A stretch of DNA of 64,000 nt from an uncultured Coriobacteriales bacterium (GTDB taxonomy: Bacteria; Actinomycetota; Coriobacteriia; Coriobacteriales; QAMH01), in assembly GCA_934646835.1 (NCBI GenBank), contig CAKUES010000012.1:1-64000 (forward strand). The letters are read 5' to 3'. Shown piece by piece: positions 1-7,723 of the stretch. A model generated the notes under the pieces. That model was not told where the DNA came from and did not search any database. It saw only the letters and a program-made list of their open reading frames with translations. The position numbers and the translations under genes were made by a program. How positions within the stretch are numbered: the stretch's first letter is position 1; each line of letters starts with the position of its first letter.

Positions 1-177
1 GGAGACGGTGTCGACCGCGGACGCGCCGGCGGCGATGACGCCGGAGATGGCCAGCGGCAGCTGGGCCACGTCGGTCAAAAAGAACAGGAAGAACGCCGTC
101 TCCAGCGTCGCGGCGATCGAGAAGCCGATCTCTGAGATGCCCCAGACCGCCTTGATTTTTCCGTTGATACCTTTCAT
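1..177 (-). CDS. GPH/MFS-type cation symporter, N-terminal fragment (cut by window edge)
   Basis: The first 59 codons of a gene running off the left edge. The start is an ATG at 177 with an AAGGAGAG ribosome site just upstream. The peptide begins MKGINGKIKAVWGISEIG and continues into a hydrophobic helix containing FFLFFLTDVAQ and a small-residue helix AISGVIAAGASAVD. This is the usual opening of glycoside-pentoside-hexuronide:cation symporters (first TM, short loop, then the start of TM2). Substrate cannot be told. It is divergent from the PucR regulator and may be its target, with the isomerase-fold gene on the other side. That link is inference from position. Confidence 0.6.
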   Translation of the reverse strand, partial: MKGINGKIKAVWGISEIGFSIAATLETAFFLFFLTDVAQLPLAISGVIAAGASAVDTVS

Positions 178-668
178 GTCTCTCCTTTCGTCTGTATTCG
201 GTCAAGCAGCCGGATACAGCCCCTCCTCGACAACCGTTGCCGGCTGCCTCTATGCAGCTGCGCTTTTCGCAGCAAGCCTCCATGGGATAAGACGGATGCC
301 CCTCAGGGAAAGAGGATGCCGAGCAGCCTAATTGGGGAAAGAAGCTGCTCGGCATGTGCTGCACCGAGGAGGATCAAAGAGAGGGACCACGGTGCGGTCA
401 GAGGGATTTCCGTCCTTCTCTATCTACGAAGTCTAGAAACGTGCAACGAGGAGGTCAGTGGGCGCATGGACACATGGTTTCTTGTCGTCTTGTGCTATCT
501 GCATCGAAAGACCAATAGCAGAGATCGTACATTGTGCATCTTGCATAATGAACAGCCCTAATCGACCATTATTTGCATAGTGACTTGAATCACATCACAG
601 CGGATAATCGAATGCATGGGGCAGCACGCTTGCCCTGCTATTGCTTGGCGGGATGGAGAGGAACCGCA
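178..668. other. Divergent intergenic region between transporter and PucR gene
   Basis: About 490 bases with no supportable gene; short open frames here lack a ribosome site and family features. It holds an imperfect hairpin (GCCGAGCAGC near 317 with GCTGCTCGGC near 343) and two similar TTGTGC...TGCAT sites listed separately. Promoters for both divergent genes should lie here, but no convincing -35/-10 pair was identified. Confidence 0.5.
490..549. promoter_or_regulatory. Candidate operator pair upstream of pucR-like gene
   Basis: Two similar sites: TTGTGCTATCTGCAT starting at 490 and TTGTGCATCTTGCAT starting at 532, offset by exactly 42 bp (about four helical turns). A related palindrome, TTGTGC-AAAAC-GCACAA, sits at 2251-2267, just before the next gene in the cluster. 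Recurrence around this regulator suggests a PucR binding site. This is inference from repetition and spacing only. Confidence 0.35.
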
Positions 669-2285
669 ATGAGCATGACCTTGAATATCGTCGCCCATGA
701 GCTCGAGCAGTTCGGTGCGGTGACGAGAACGCTTGAGGGCAACCCGTCGTTTGAGAGAATCCGCATGTGCCTGGGGGCGCTGCCCTCTGTCGTAGACGAG
801 ACCTTGTTCTTCAGCTCGGATCTTGATCGTTGTACAGAGGTCGAGAAGGTGGGTGGCTGCTGCATCTATGCTCGCCAGTCGGGCGCGCCTGCTTGTCCAA
901 CGGCGGCCTTGACCCTCGAGTGCGAGCTGGATCCGCTCGAGGTCTTCGACGGCCTCTTGGAGACCCATGACCGCTACCGCATATGGGAGAAGGAGATGGA
1001 TGCCTGCGCCACGCGTGACGATGGTCTACAGGACCTCCTCGACGTGAGCGAGCCGTACCTGCGCAACAACGTGGTCATCGTCGACCCGGCGCTCAAGCTG
1101 CTCGCCTATACGCGCGGCATCCCGTGCGACGACCCCATCACGATGGAGCTCATCAAGCACGGCTACCATACCGACGAGAACATCCGCGCCTTCAAGCTGC
1201 ACCGGCGCTTCAGGCCCTGGTCAGAGGAGAGCGGCTTCATCGTCAACGACACTCATGAGATCTGCAAGTACGTCACCGTCGTGCGTTCCTTCAAGACCCA
1301 GCACGCCTTCTCGCTCATCATCGTCATGATGTGCAACATGTGTGAGCCAGACGACTACTTGCTGGACGTATACGATATGTTTGCCCAGCGCGTCGAGCGC
1401 TTTGCCTTGCGCGACTACCCGGAGGACAAGCCCTCTGGCAACGCAACCGACACCTTCCTGCGCGACCTTCTGCACGGTGAGATACCCGACGCGCAGGCGG
1501 TCGAGGAGCGCTGCAAGCACGTGGGCATCCCCTACCAGGCGCGCTTCTGCCTTTTCTACATCGAGACCCCGACGGAAGCGGTGGCCACGCAAAGGCTGCT
1601 CGCGGACTTGTCGACAACGGTCGCCCCTGCAAAGACCGTGGCGATGGCAGGCGGTATCGCCATCTTGTGCTTTAGCTGCATGACAGATAAGTGCGCCCTG
1701 CGCTGCGAGTCCGGGACCTGCCCGTCTGCGCAGACCCACCGCTCGATATCCTCGCGCATTGAGAAGACGATGGAGCAAGAGGATTTGCTGTGCGGGCGCA
1801 GCTCCAAGTTCAAGTATCTCCACGAGGCGCCGACGGCCTTTGAGCAGGCACGTTGCGCGTGTCAGATCGCTAAGCGCAAGGTCAAGGTGAAATCGGGTAT
1901 CAAGGACCATGTCAACTGGAAGCGCATCTACTCCTTCGAGCGCTGCTTTTGCGAGTACCTGGTTAGCCAGATGGGCGACGGAGTCGACCTCGCACTGTGT
2001 ACCTACGGTGGACGCGTCGTCAACGCGATGGCCGAGCGCGATGCGAAGACGGGCTCCGACGACTACGAGTTCCTCTTCGAGTACCTCGTCAACGAGCGCA
2101 AACCCTCGGTCGTCGCGGACAAGCTGCTCATGCACCGCAACAACGTGAAGTACCGCATCGACAAGATTGAGGAGCGCTTTGGCATCGACACGAGCGATCC
2201 AGGCCTGCGCCAGATGATCCTCTTCGCCTATAAGATGCGCGAAGCAAGCATTGTGCAAAACGCACAACTTGACGAGGAACAATAG
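669..2285 (+). CDS. PucR-family transcriptional regulator
   Basis: A 538-residue protein. The ATG at 669 is preferred because GGAGAGG lies about 10 bases upstream; longer versions from TTG at 573 have no ribosome site. The C-terminal 60 residues carry the PucR/CdaR-type helix-turn-helix (KLLMHRNNVKYRIDKIEERF, around residues 478-503), which in this family reads operators once an N-terminal domain senses a small molecule. The N-terminal part is not a recognisable GAF or ACT domain and is unusually cysteine-rich in places (CMTDKCALRCESGTC), so metal or redox sensing is possible but unproven. It likely controls the isomerase-fold gene downstream and the divergent transporter. Confidence 0.8.
   Translation: MSMTLNIVAHELEQFGAVTRTLEGNPSFERIRMCLGALPSVVDETLFFSSDLDRCTEVEKVGGCCIYARQSGAPACPTAALTLECELDPLEVFDGLLETHDRYRIWEKEMDACATRDDGLQDLLDVSEPYLRNNVVIVDPALKLLAYTRGIPCDDPITMELIKHGYHTDENIRAFKLHRRFRPWSEESGFIVNDTHEICKYVTVVRSFKTQHAFSLIIVMMCNMCEPDDYLLDVYDMFAQRVERFALRDYPEDKPSGNATDTFLRDLLHGEIPDAQAVEERCKHVGIPYQARFCLFYIETPTEAVATQRLLADLSTTVAPAKTVAMAGGIAILCFSCMTDKCALRCESGTCPSAQTHRSISSRIEKTMEQEDLLCGRSSKFKYLHEAPTAFEQARCACQIAKRKVKVKSGIKDHVNWKRIYSFERCFCEYLVSQMGDGVDLALCTYGGRVVNAMAERDAKTGSDDYEFLFEYLVNERKPSVVADKLLMHRNNVKYRIDKIEERFGIDTSDPGLRQMILFAYKMREASIVQNAQLDEEQ
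2251..2267. promoter_or_regulatory. Palindrome TTGTGC-N5-GCACAA ahead of the isomerase-fold gene
   Basis: Perfect 6-bp arms around AAAAC, inside the last codons of the PucR gene and 127 bp before the next start. The arm TTGTGC recurs twice upstream of the PucR gene (490, 532). Candidate operator. Confidence 0.35.
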
Positions 2286-2393
2286 CTGTCGAACGCAAAA
2301 TGACCATGAGGGGGCCGCGGAACTACTCTTCTCAACGTCGAGACGGCGCAAGGCCGTAACGCAGAAGAGGAAAGTTGGAGAAAGGACCGCACA

Positions 2394-3941
2394 ATGGCCA
2401 TCAAGAAGCACGAGGACATCCGCCTCAACGTCAAGCCCCTGTTCCTGACCCTGTATCACGAGTACGTCTTCGAAGGTCCCTGCCGCTTTGGCGAGGGCAT
2501 GCAGCTCGAGAAGGAGTTCGACCTCCACATGGCTGCAGAGAAGTTCAAGGGCTGGTACAAGCAGCTCCAGGACGCAATGCCCGACACCGTCGTCAACCTG
2601 CTCGAGCCCGTCAAGGTCGAGCGCGATGAGAACTTCCTCACCAAGGACGAGATGATCGAGAAGCTCGCCGAGGGCTCCGAGGACGTCGACCTCTACTACA
2701 TCGGCTACGCAAGCCGCCCGTACGACTTGGCCCTCGAGTTCGCGATGCGCGTCGGCAAGCCCTGCGCCATCACCCAGGCCTGCTGCGCTTCTGCCATTAC
2801 CTCCGCAGAGTTCCTGAGCCGCGGCCTCGAGTTCTATTCCTTCGAGGATTGGGCAGACGCCACCGAGTACATGACCGTTCTGCGTGCCCGCAAGGTTCTC
2901 AAGGACTCCAAGATTCTCGCTGCCACCCGCATGACCAGCGCCGTCTCCGTCAGCGCCCCTGACTCCATCATCGACCCCGAGAAGCTCACCGCCAAGTTCG
3001 GCACCCGCATCCGCTATGTCTCCGCTCATGAGCTGCTCGACCAAATCTCCTACGACGACCCCATGGAGAACCACTGCACGCCGGGCCGTAAGGGCCTCAA
3101 CCTCACTGCCGAGGACGAGAAGGTCATCGACAAGCAGACCGACGAGCTCATCGAGGGCGCCGAGGAGTGCCAGATGACCCGCGAGATGGTCAAGAAGTCC
3201 GTCGAGTGCAACTACGGTATCCGCAAGTTCCTCGATGCCTACGAGTGCAACTGCTTCACCGCCCCTTGCCCGGACCTGTGTGCTACGCGCCGCCTGAACC
3301 AGAAGCAGTTCACGATGTGCCTCAACCACTCGCTCAACAACGAGGACGGTATCCCCTCTGCATGCGAGTACGACCTGGGCGCTCTCGAGTCCAAGCTGCT
3401 GCTCCAGGCCATCGGCCGTCGCCCGTCCTACATGGGCAACTGCTTCACGAGCCCCATCCGCAACGGCGTCCGCGCCCCGTTGCCCAAGGCCCTCTTCTTC
3501 ACCCCCGAGCACGTCGACCAGAAGATGGACGAGCTTGCCGATGCAGAGAACGTCGTTCTGACCTTCCACTCCGTCCCCAACCGCCGCTGGGAGTCCTTCG
3601 ACGAGGAGTACCGCCCCTACGCGATCCGCGAGTTCGCCCGCTCCGGCTTTGGCGCGACCCTGCGCTACAAGTTTGAGGCTGACGCCGGCCAGACCATCAC
3701 CATGTGCCGTATCGACCCCACTTGCGAGAAGCTCTTCGTCGCAAAGGGCACCATCCTCAACTCCATGGGTTACGACCAGACCAACTGCTCCATGGGCGTG
3801 TTCTTCCAGGTCAAGGACTCCAAGGACTTCTTCAGGAAGCAGGCTGCCATCGGCAACCACATGCCGCTGATCTACGGCGACTTCGAGGAGCAGGTCATCG
3901 AGCTCGGCGAGCTGCTGGGCCTCGAGATCGTCCGCGCATAG
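2394..3941 (+). CDS. L-fucose/L-arabinose isomerase-fold protein, substrate unknown
   Basis: A 515-residue soluble protein, ATG at 2394 with GGAGAAAGG upstream. No signal peptide. The C-terminal segment resembles the fucose/arabinose isomerase C-terminal domain: a strand-rich stretch (TITMCRIDPTCEKLFVAKG) followed by NHMPLIYGDFEEQVIELGEL, matching the family pattern 'H-x-x-(V/L)-x-G-D' near the end. The N-terminal two thirds look like the alpha/beta domains of that fold and contain many cysteines (ITQACCAS; CNCFTAPCPDLC at about 283-294), which is not typical of sugar isomerases. It follows the PucR regulator by 108 bp and precedes sufE, so a role in sulfur or thiol chemistry is as plausible as sugar metabolism. 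Family call is moderate; function unknown. Confidence 0.55.
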   Translation: MAIKKHEDIRLNVKPLFLTLYHEYVFEGPCRFGEGMQLEKEFDLHMAAEKFKGWYKQLQDAMPDTVVNLLEPVKVERDENFLTKDEMIEKLAEGSEDVDLYYIGYASRPYDLALEFAMRVGKPCAITQACCASAITSAEFLSRGLEFYSFEDWADATEYMTVLRARKVLKDSKILAATRMTSAVSVSAPDSIIDPEKLTAKFGTRIRYVSAHELLDQISYDDPMENHCTPGRKGLNLTAEDEKVIDKQTDELIEGAEECQMTREMVKKSVECNYGIRKFLDAYECNCFTAPCPDLCATRRLNQKQFTMCLNHSLNNEDGIPSACEYDLGALESKLLLQAIGRRPSYMGNCFTSPIRNGVRAPLPKALFFTPEHVDQKMDELADAENVVLTFHSVPNRRWESFDEEYRPYAIREFARSGFGATLRYKFEADAGQTITMCRIDPTCEKLFVAKGTILNSMGYDQTNCSMGVFFQVKDSKDFFRKQAAIGNHMPLIYGDFEEQVIELGELLGLEIVRA

Positions 3942-3988
3942 TCCTGAGCGCAAGCAATTGACCAAGCGCGCTTAGCGCAAGCACAAGC

Positions 3989-4057
3989 TGCCCGCGGCGC
4001 CGGCAAGACGTCGCGGGCATGCTTTCTCGAGTGGTGGGGAAGGTTCGAGAAAGCATG
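3989..4057 (+). other. Tandem hairpins between isomerase-fold gene and sufE
   Basis: Hairpin 1 pairs TGCCCGCG (3989) with CGCGGGCA (ending 4019). Hairpin 2 pairs CATGCTTTCTCGA (4018-4030) with TCGAGAAAGCATG (4045-4057), a perfect 13-bp stem ending one base before the sufE ribosome site. No U-tract follows, so this is more like an mRNA processing or attenuation structure than a clean terminator. Confidence 0.45.
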
Positions 4058-4071
4058 GGAAGGGAGCAAGT

Positions 4072-4497
4072 ATGAGGGAGCCGGATGCAATCCAGCAGGA
4101 GTTTGTAGACGCGTTCGTGAGCTGCGGAGACGCCTTCAATCAGTTTGACCATTTGCTGCAGCTCTCCGCGCAGCTCGAGGAGCTCGGCGAGTCGCTCAAG
4201 GTAGACGACGTCCTGGTCAAGGGCTGCCAGTCTCAGGTGTGGCTCTATCCCTCTTGGGAAGGCGGCGAGGCTGGGCACGGTTTTGCCCTCAAGGGGGACA
4301 GCGACACGCTCATGGTCCGCGGTGTGATCTACCTGTTCCAGCAGATGTTCGCCGGGCAGGACGCGCAGGCGATCATCGACTGCCCTGTGCGCTTTGTGGA
4401 GGAGACCGAGCTCATGTACGTGTTCGACGCGCAGCGCCAAGCGGGCGTGTCTGCCATCGCCAAGACGATCAAGCAGTTTGCTGCCAGCGCGCTTTAA
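4072..4497 (+). CDS. sufE: SufE-type sulfur acceptor
   Basis: A 141-residue protein, ATG at 4072, ribosome site GGGAAGGGAG. The VKGCQSQVW segment gives the SufE persulfide cysteine at Cys52 in the family's standard G-C-Q-S-x-(V/T)-W setting, and the rest matches SufE in length and alternation. SufE takes the persulfide from the cysteine desulfurase SufS and passes it on for FeS assembly or thiolation. The desulfurase is two genes downstream, split off by an acyl-carrier-like gene. No sufBCD scaffold is in the window, so a dedicated thiolation role is possible. Confidence 0.88.
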   Translation: MREPDAIQQEFVDAFVSCGDAFNQFDHLLQLSAQLEELGESLKVDDVLVKGCQSQVWLYPSWEGGEAGHGFALKGDSDTLMVRGVIYLFQQMFAGQDAQAIIDCPVRFVEETELMYVFDAQRQAGVSAIAKTIKQFAASAL

Positions 4498-4514
4498 CGA
4501 GGAGGAGGCTGCTC

Positions 4515-4949
4515 ATGGAGAAGAAGATGACCCTTAAAGAGCGTTTCGACATCGCAGCACAAGATGCGCAGGAGGCACTCGAGGCGCTGCAGGCATGTGA
4601 TTTGGAGCGCGATGAGTTTCGCGCCTTGGTCCGCCGCTTTACGCTCGCCAAGTTCTTCTTGACCGAGGAAGAGGTGGCGGCGGCAGGGACGGAGGACCTG
4701 CTCAAGCTCGCCAACGAGAGCGTGGAGAAGATCCTGCGCGAGAACGATAGGAGCGTGAAGCTCGCGGAGGGCTCAACTACCTGCACCAATCAGAGCTCGA
4801 CCGACATCAAGAAGGTGCTGCTGTCTATGACTCTGCAACGTGGGCTGGGTATCCGTTTCACGCCGGAGGAGTCCGCCGACCTCACGACGATCACAGAGCT
4901 TGCCGACGGGCTGTTCGACGCGTTGGGAGACGAGACCAAAGCGCGCTAG
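4515..4949 (+). CDS. Acyl-carrier-like small protein between sufE and sufS
   Basis: A 144-residue acidic helical protein, ATG at 4515 with GAGGAGG upstream, 17 bp after sufE. The first 90 residues are charged helices. The last 45 (IKKVLLSMTLQRGLGIRF followed by TPEESADLTTITELADGL) align by eye with helices II-III of acyl carrier proteins ('[23 protein letters not shown]'). The DSL phosphopantetheine motif is absent; CTNQSST precedes the helix instead. The end of the gene abuts a family-E repeat. It may be a carrier or a partner of the SufS/SufE pair. The ACP resemblance is a by-eye observation, not a firm family assignment. Confidence 0.45.
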   Translation: MEKKMTLKERFDIAAQDAQEALEALQACDLERDEFRALVRRFTLAKFFLTEEEVAAAGTEDLLKLANESVEKILRENDRSVKLAEGSTTCTNQSSTDIKKVLLSMTLQRGLGIRFTPEESADLTTITELADGLFDALGDETKAR

Positions 4950-4950
4950 G

Positions 4951-5050
4951 CGGAGTGCTGGTTAATGCGAGAGGAAAAACCGCTGGTCACGTAGGGGAGG
5001 GACCGAAGTCCCTCCCTATAAACCTTACATTGATCGACGTTTTCCTGGGG
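4951..5050. repeat. Family E palindromic element, copy E1
   Basis: Starts right after the TAG stop of the acyl-carrier-like gene with GGAGTGCTGGTTAATGC and ends with an inverted ACATTGATCGACGTTTTCC. The central palindrome reads GGGAGGGAC-CGAA-GTCCCTCCC; other copies have CCT in the middle. It separates this gene from sufS. Confidence 0.75.
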
Positions 5051-5170
5051 CCGTAAGGATCCTTGCTGACATGACGATTGAGGGACGGCTCCGGTCACTG
5101 CAAGGGCAAAAGGTGCGAGAATCCGTGTCATAGGTTTGTGCTGCGGCGTTTCAAACGAGGAGGAGGCGCG

Positions 5171-6457
5171 ATGTTCGACGCTGAGAAGGTGCGCGGGGAT
5201 TTCCCGATCCTCGCAACGCAGGTTCACGGGCATCCGCTCGTTTATCTGGACAATGCGGCAACCATGCAGGTGCCCCGTCAGGTGACTGACCGCGTTGTCG
5301 AGCATTACCGCACGAGCAACGCTAACGTCCACAGGGGCATGCACTATCTGGCGCATGCGTCGACAGCGGCCTTAGAGGCCGCGCGCAAGACCGTGGCGCG
5401 CTTCGTCGGTCTTGCGGATGAACGCGGTGTGGTGTTCACGCGTGGCACGACCGATGCCCTCAACATGTGCGCAACAGGCCTTGCTCATCTGGTGGAGCCG
5501 GGCGACCGCGTCGTCGTGAGCGTTATGGAGCATCATTCGGACTTTGTCCCCTGGCAGCAATTGTGCTTTGCACGCGGTGCCGAGTTCTGCGTCGTGGGGC
5601 TCGACGACAATGGCGACGTCGATCTTGCGGAGCTGCAACGCGTGCTCGACGGCGGTCCGGATGCTCCCCGTGGGCACGTGGCAGCGGGCGAGAAGCTGCC
5701 CGTTGAGCCCGGCCCGGTGAAGGTCGTGGCCATGACGGGTTGCTCTAACGTGCTCGGGGCTGTGCTTCCTGCGCGTGTGGTTGCGGATATGGCTCATGCA
5801 GCTGGCGCCCTGTTCGTGCTCGACGCAGCGCAGCTCATGCGTCATGGCGTGGTCGACATCCCCGCCTTTGGCTGCGACTTCTTCGCTACCTCCGGTCACA
5901 AGTTTGGGGCGGGGACGGGTATCGGCATTTTGTGCGGGCCCGTCGAGGCCATGGAGCTCATGCATCCGCGCGATTTTGGCGGAGAGATGGTCGGCGAGGT
6001 TACGGCGGCATTCACGAGCTACGACGAGCTGCCGCTGCGCCTTGAGGCCGGCACGCCCAACTACGTAGGTGCTATTGCCATGGCCGCCGCGTGCGACTAT
6101 CTATCCGAGCTTGGCCGTGAGGATGTTGCGGCATACGAGGAAGAGCTCGTCGCCCATGCGGTGAAGAAGCTCGGCGCGATCGAGGACCTGCATGTCCTGG
6201 GGAGTCCCAAGAAGCGCGCTGGACTCGTTGCCTTCACTGTCGACGACGTCCATCCGCTCGACTTGTGCACGATGGTCGACACGCGTGGCGTGGCGCTGCG
6301 CTCCGGCCACAACTGCGCCCAGCCCCTGCTCGACTGGTATGGCTTGAAGTCCGTAGCGCGCATGAGCCCTGCTTTCTACAACACGCGTGAGGAGATCGAC
6401 ATTGCCTGTGAGCTCATCGAGAAGATGAGCATCATGCTGCGCCGTGCCCGCGGCTAG
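5171..6457 (+). CDS. sufS: SufS-type cysteine desulfurase (class V aminotransferase fold)
   Basis: A 428-residue PLP enzyme. ATG at 5171 follows GAGGAGG at good spacing; the longer open frame from 5078 has no ribosome site. The PLP lysine is K244 in TSGHKFGAGTG. The persulfide cysteine is C382 in RSGHNCAQPLL, the SufS-type (group II) motif. It removes sulfur from L-cysteine as an enzyme-bound persulfide, normally handed to SufE. It lies 0.7 kb after sufE in the same direction, but the intervening family-E repeat may break the transcript. A 104-bp palindromic element follows. Confidence 0.9.
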   Translation: MFDAEKVRGDFPILATQVHGHPLVYLDNAATMQVPRQVTDRVVEHYRTSNANVHRGMHYLAHASTAALEAARKTVARFVGLADERGVVFTRGTTDALNMCATGLAHLVEPGDRVVVSVMEHHSDFVPWQQLCFARGAEFCVVGLDDNGDVDLAELQRVLDGGPDAPRGHVAAGEKLPVEPGPVKVVAMTGCSNVLGAVLPARVVADMAHAAGALFVLDAAQLMRHGVVDIPAFGCDFFATSGHKFGAGTGIGILCGPVEAMELMHPRDFGGEMVGEVTAAFTSYDELPLRLEAGTPNYVGAIAMAAACDYLSELGREDVAAYEEELVAHAVKKLGAIEDLHVLGSPKKRAGLVAFTVDDVHPLDLCTMVDTRGVALRSGHNCAQPLLDWYGLKSVARMSPAFYNTREEIDIACELIEKMSIMLRRARG

Positions 6458-6490
6458 GGCGGCTGATGTGGCGGGGTTGCGCCTGGACGC

Positions 6491-6594
6491 GTGACACACT
6501 TTGTGCCAGTGACATTGTGTGTCACGCCATAGAGTCGCAGGTTTACGCAAGTCTTCTGCGTGACACACATTGTCACTGGCACAAAGTGTGTCAC
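6491..6594. repeat. Family A palindromic element (35-34-35), copy A1
   Basis: Left arm 6491-6525 and right arm 6560-6594, 35 nt each, complementary except for one or two central positions, around a 34-nt loop. Each arm also begins GTGACACAC and ends GTGTGTCAC, so it is itself a weak palindrome. The loop reversed and complemented resembles the loop of copy A2 at 55164-55197. Lies between convergent sufS and usp. Confidence 0.85.
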
Positions 6595-6634
6595 AAAACA
6601 AAGCGGCCCGCAGGCGAGTGCCTGCGGGCCGCTT
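6595..6634 (-). terminator. Rho-independent terminator of usp
   Basis: Perfect 15-bp stem, AAGCGGCCCGCAGGC (6601) with its complement ending 6634, loop GAGT. Read on the minus strand it is followed by a T-rich tract (TTTGTTTTG). Sits 22 bp past the usp stop. Confidence 0.85.
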
Positions 6635-6656
6635 CTTCTCGCGGGTTAAGCCGTTG

Positions 6657-7073
6657 CTACTTGACCACGAGGACGGGGCACTTGGCGTGCTTGATGACCT
6701 TGTGGCTGACAGAGCCGATGGCCAGCTCCTGCAGTGTGTTGAGGCCACGGCAGCCGATGACCAGGAGGTCTGCGTTGCCGTCGTTGGCCACGCGGATGAT
6801 CTCCTCTGCGGGGCGGCCGTGCAGCAGGAACGCCTCTGCATGGACGTTGCGCTTGGCGCAGAGCTCGATTGCGGGACGGACCTTCTCGAGCTGGGCGTCG
6901 CCGTGGGCCTCCAGGGGGTCGTAGACCATATCGGAGTACACGTCGATTGCGATGACGGACAGCAGCCTGACGCTGCACTCCGGACCGCTTGCCTCTGCCA
7001 GCATGGCTGCCTGCTCGACTGCGCGCATGGAGTTCTCAGAACCGTCCACTGCGACCATGATCTTGCTATACAT
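6657..7073 (-). CDS. Universal stress protein (UspA family)
   Basis: A 138-residue single-domain Usp. The N-terminus MYSKIMVAVDGSENS has the family's first strand and conserved Asp10. The ATP-binding signature G-x2-G-x9-G-S is at residues 107-121 (GCRGLNTLQELAIGS), so this is an ATP-binding type Usp. Cytosolic; usually linked to starvation, energy or redox stress in anaerobes. Ribosome site AAGGGGAAGGAG on the minus strand. Transcribed alone, ended by the hairpin at 6601-6634. Confidence 0.9.
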   Translation of the reverse strand: MYSKIMVAVDGSENSMRAVEQAAMLAEASGPECSVRLLSVIAIDVYSDMVYDPLEAHGDAQLEKVRPAIELCAKRNVHAEAFLLHGRPAEEIIRVANDGNADLLVIGCRGLNTLQELAIGSVSHKVIKHAKCPVLVVK

Positions 7074-7333
7074 GAGGGCTCCTTCCCCTTGAGGCGGCTG
7101 TTAATCTCATGAGTCCATAATACTCCACAGAGGGGTGCAGCGTGCTTATTGTTGCCCTCTTTGTAACTTATCGCCGATAGGTGGAGGAAAACGGCTGTCT
7201 CTGGCCGCCTGTCGCCTGCCAGCCAGTCGCCAGGGCGATAGGTGCGATTGTCTGCGCATACTTGCAGGTAGTCGCATGAAAACGGCGCTTGCGTGATACC
7301 ATAGCGCGATACTCTGAAAAGAAAGGGAACGCC

Positions 7334-7723
7334 ATGATCTTTGAGGCGATGATTGTCGACGACGAAGCTCCCGCACGCGTCGAGCTGATTAACCAACTTG
7401 AGCGCACAGGACGTGTGACGGTTGTCAACGAGGCCGTCTGCCTGCAGGAGGGCATTGCCAAGATGCAGAGCCAGCGCATCGACGTCGTGTTCATCGACCA
7501 CAACATCGCCGGCTCCGGCACGATGCTGCTTCCCGCTGCCCTCAAGGACATGGACTACACCCCGGCGCTCATCTACATGACCGCTTACAGCGACGTCAAC
7601 GACGAGCCCTTTGGCGTGGACCCCCTGGCTTATCTCACCAAGCCCGTCGACAGCGACAAGCTCGACGCCGTTATCGCCTTGCTCGACTCCATCTATGCAC
7701 GCAAAGTTGAGGTGGACTACTAG
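7334..7723 (+). CDS. Stand-alone response-regulator receiver domain
   Basis: A 129-residue CheY-like domain with no output domain. The ATG at 7334 has AAAGGGAAC before it. The acidic pocket is D9-D10, the phospho-acceptor is D55 in VFIDHN, the switch Thr is in YMTAYSD and the conserved lysine in LTKPV. The sequence is closest in feel to the receiver halves of LytTR-type regulators. Its TAG stop overlaps the GTG start of ackA by one base, so the two are translationally coupled. No cognate kinase is adjacent; it may act by protein contact or as a phosphate sink. Confidence 0.8.
   Translation: MIFEAMIVDDEAPARVELINQLERTGRVTVVNEAVCLQEGIAKMQSQRIDVVFIDHNIAGSGTMLLPAALKDMDYTPALIYMTAYSDVNDEPFGVDPLAYLTKPVDSDKLDAVIALLDSIYARKVEVDY

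Noticed and set aside
8..331. 107-codon plus-strand frame at the left edge
   Set aside because: It overlaps the better supported minus-strand transporter start (ribosome site, membrane helices) and has no ribosome site itself.
1221..3965. A 914-codon open frame on the minus strand opposite the PucR and isomerase-fold genes
   Set aside because: Composition is the Leu/Val/Ala/Asp-rich pattern produced by reading GC-rich coding DNA backwards; no ribosome site, no family motifs. Same reasoning for the long minus frames opposite htpG (9208-12672), thrS (12852-15338) and mfd (32266-36075).
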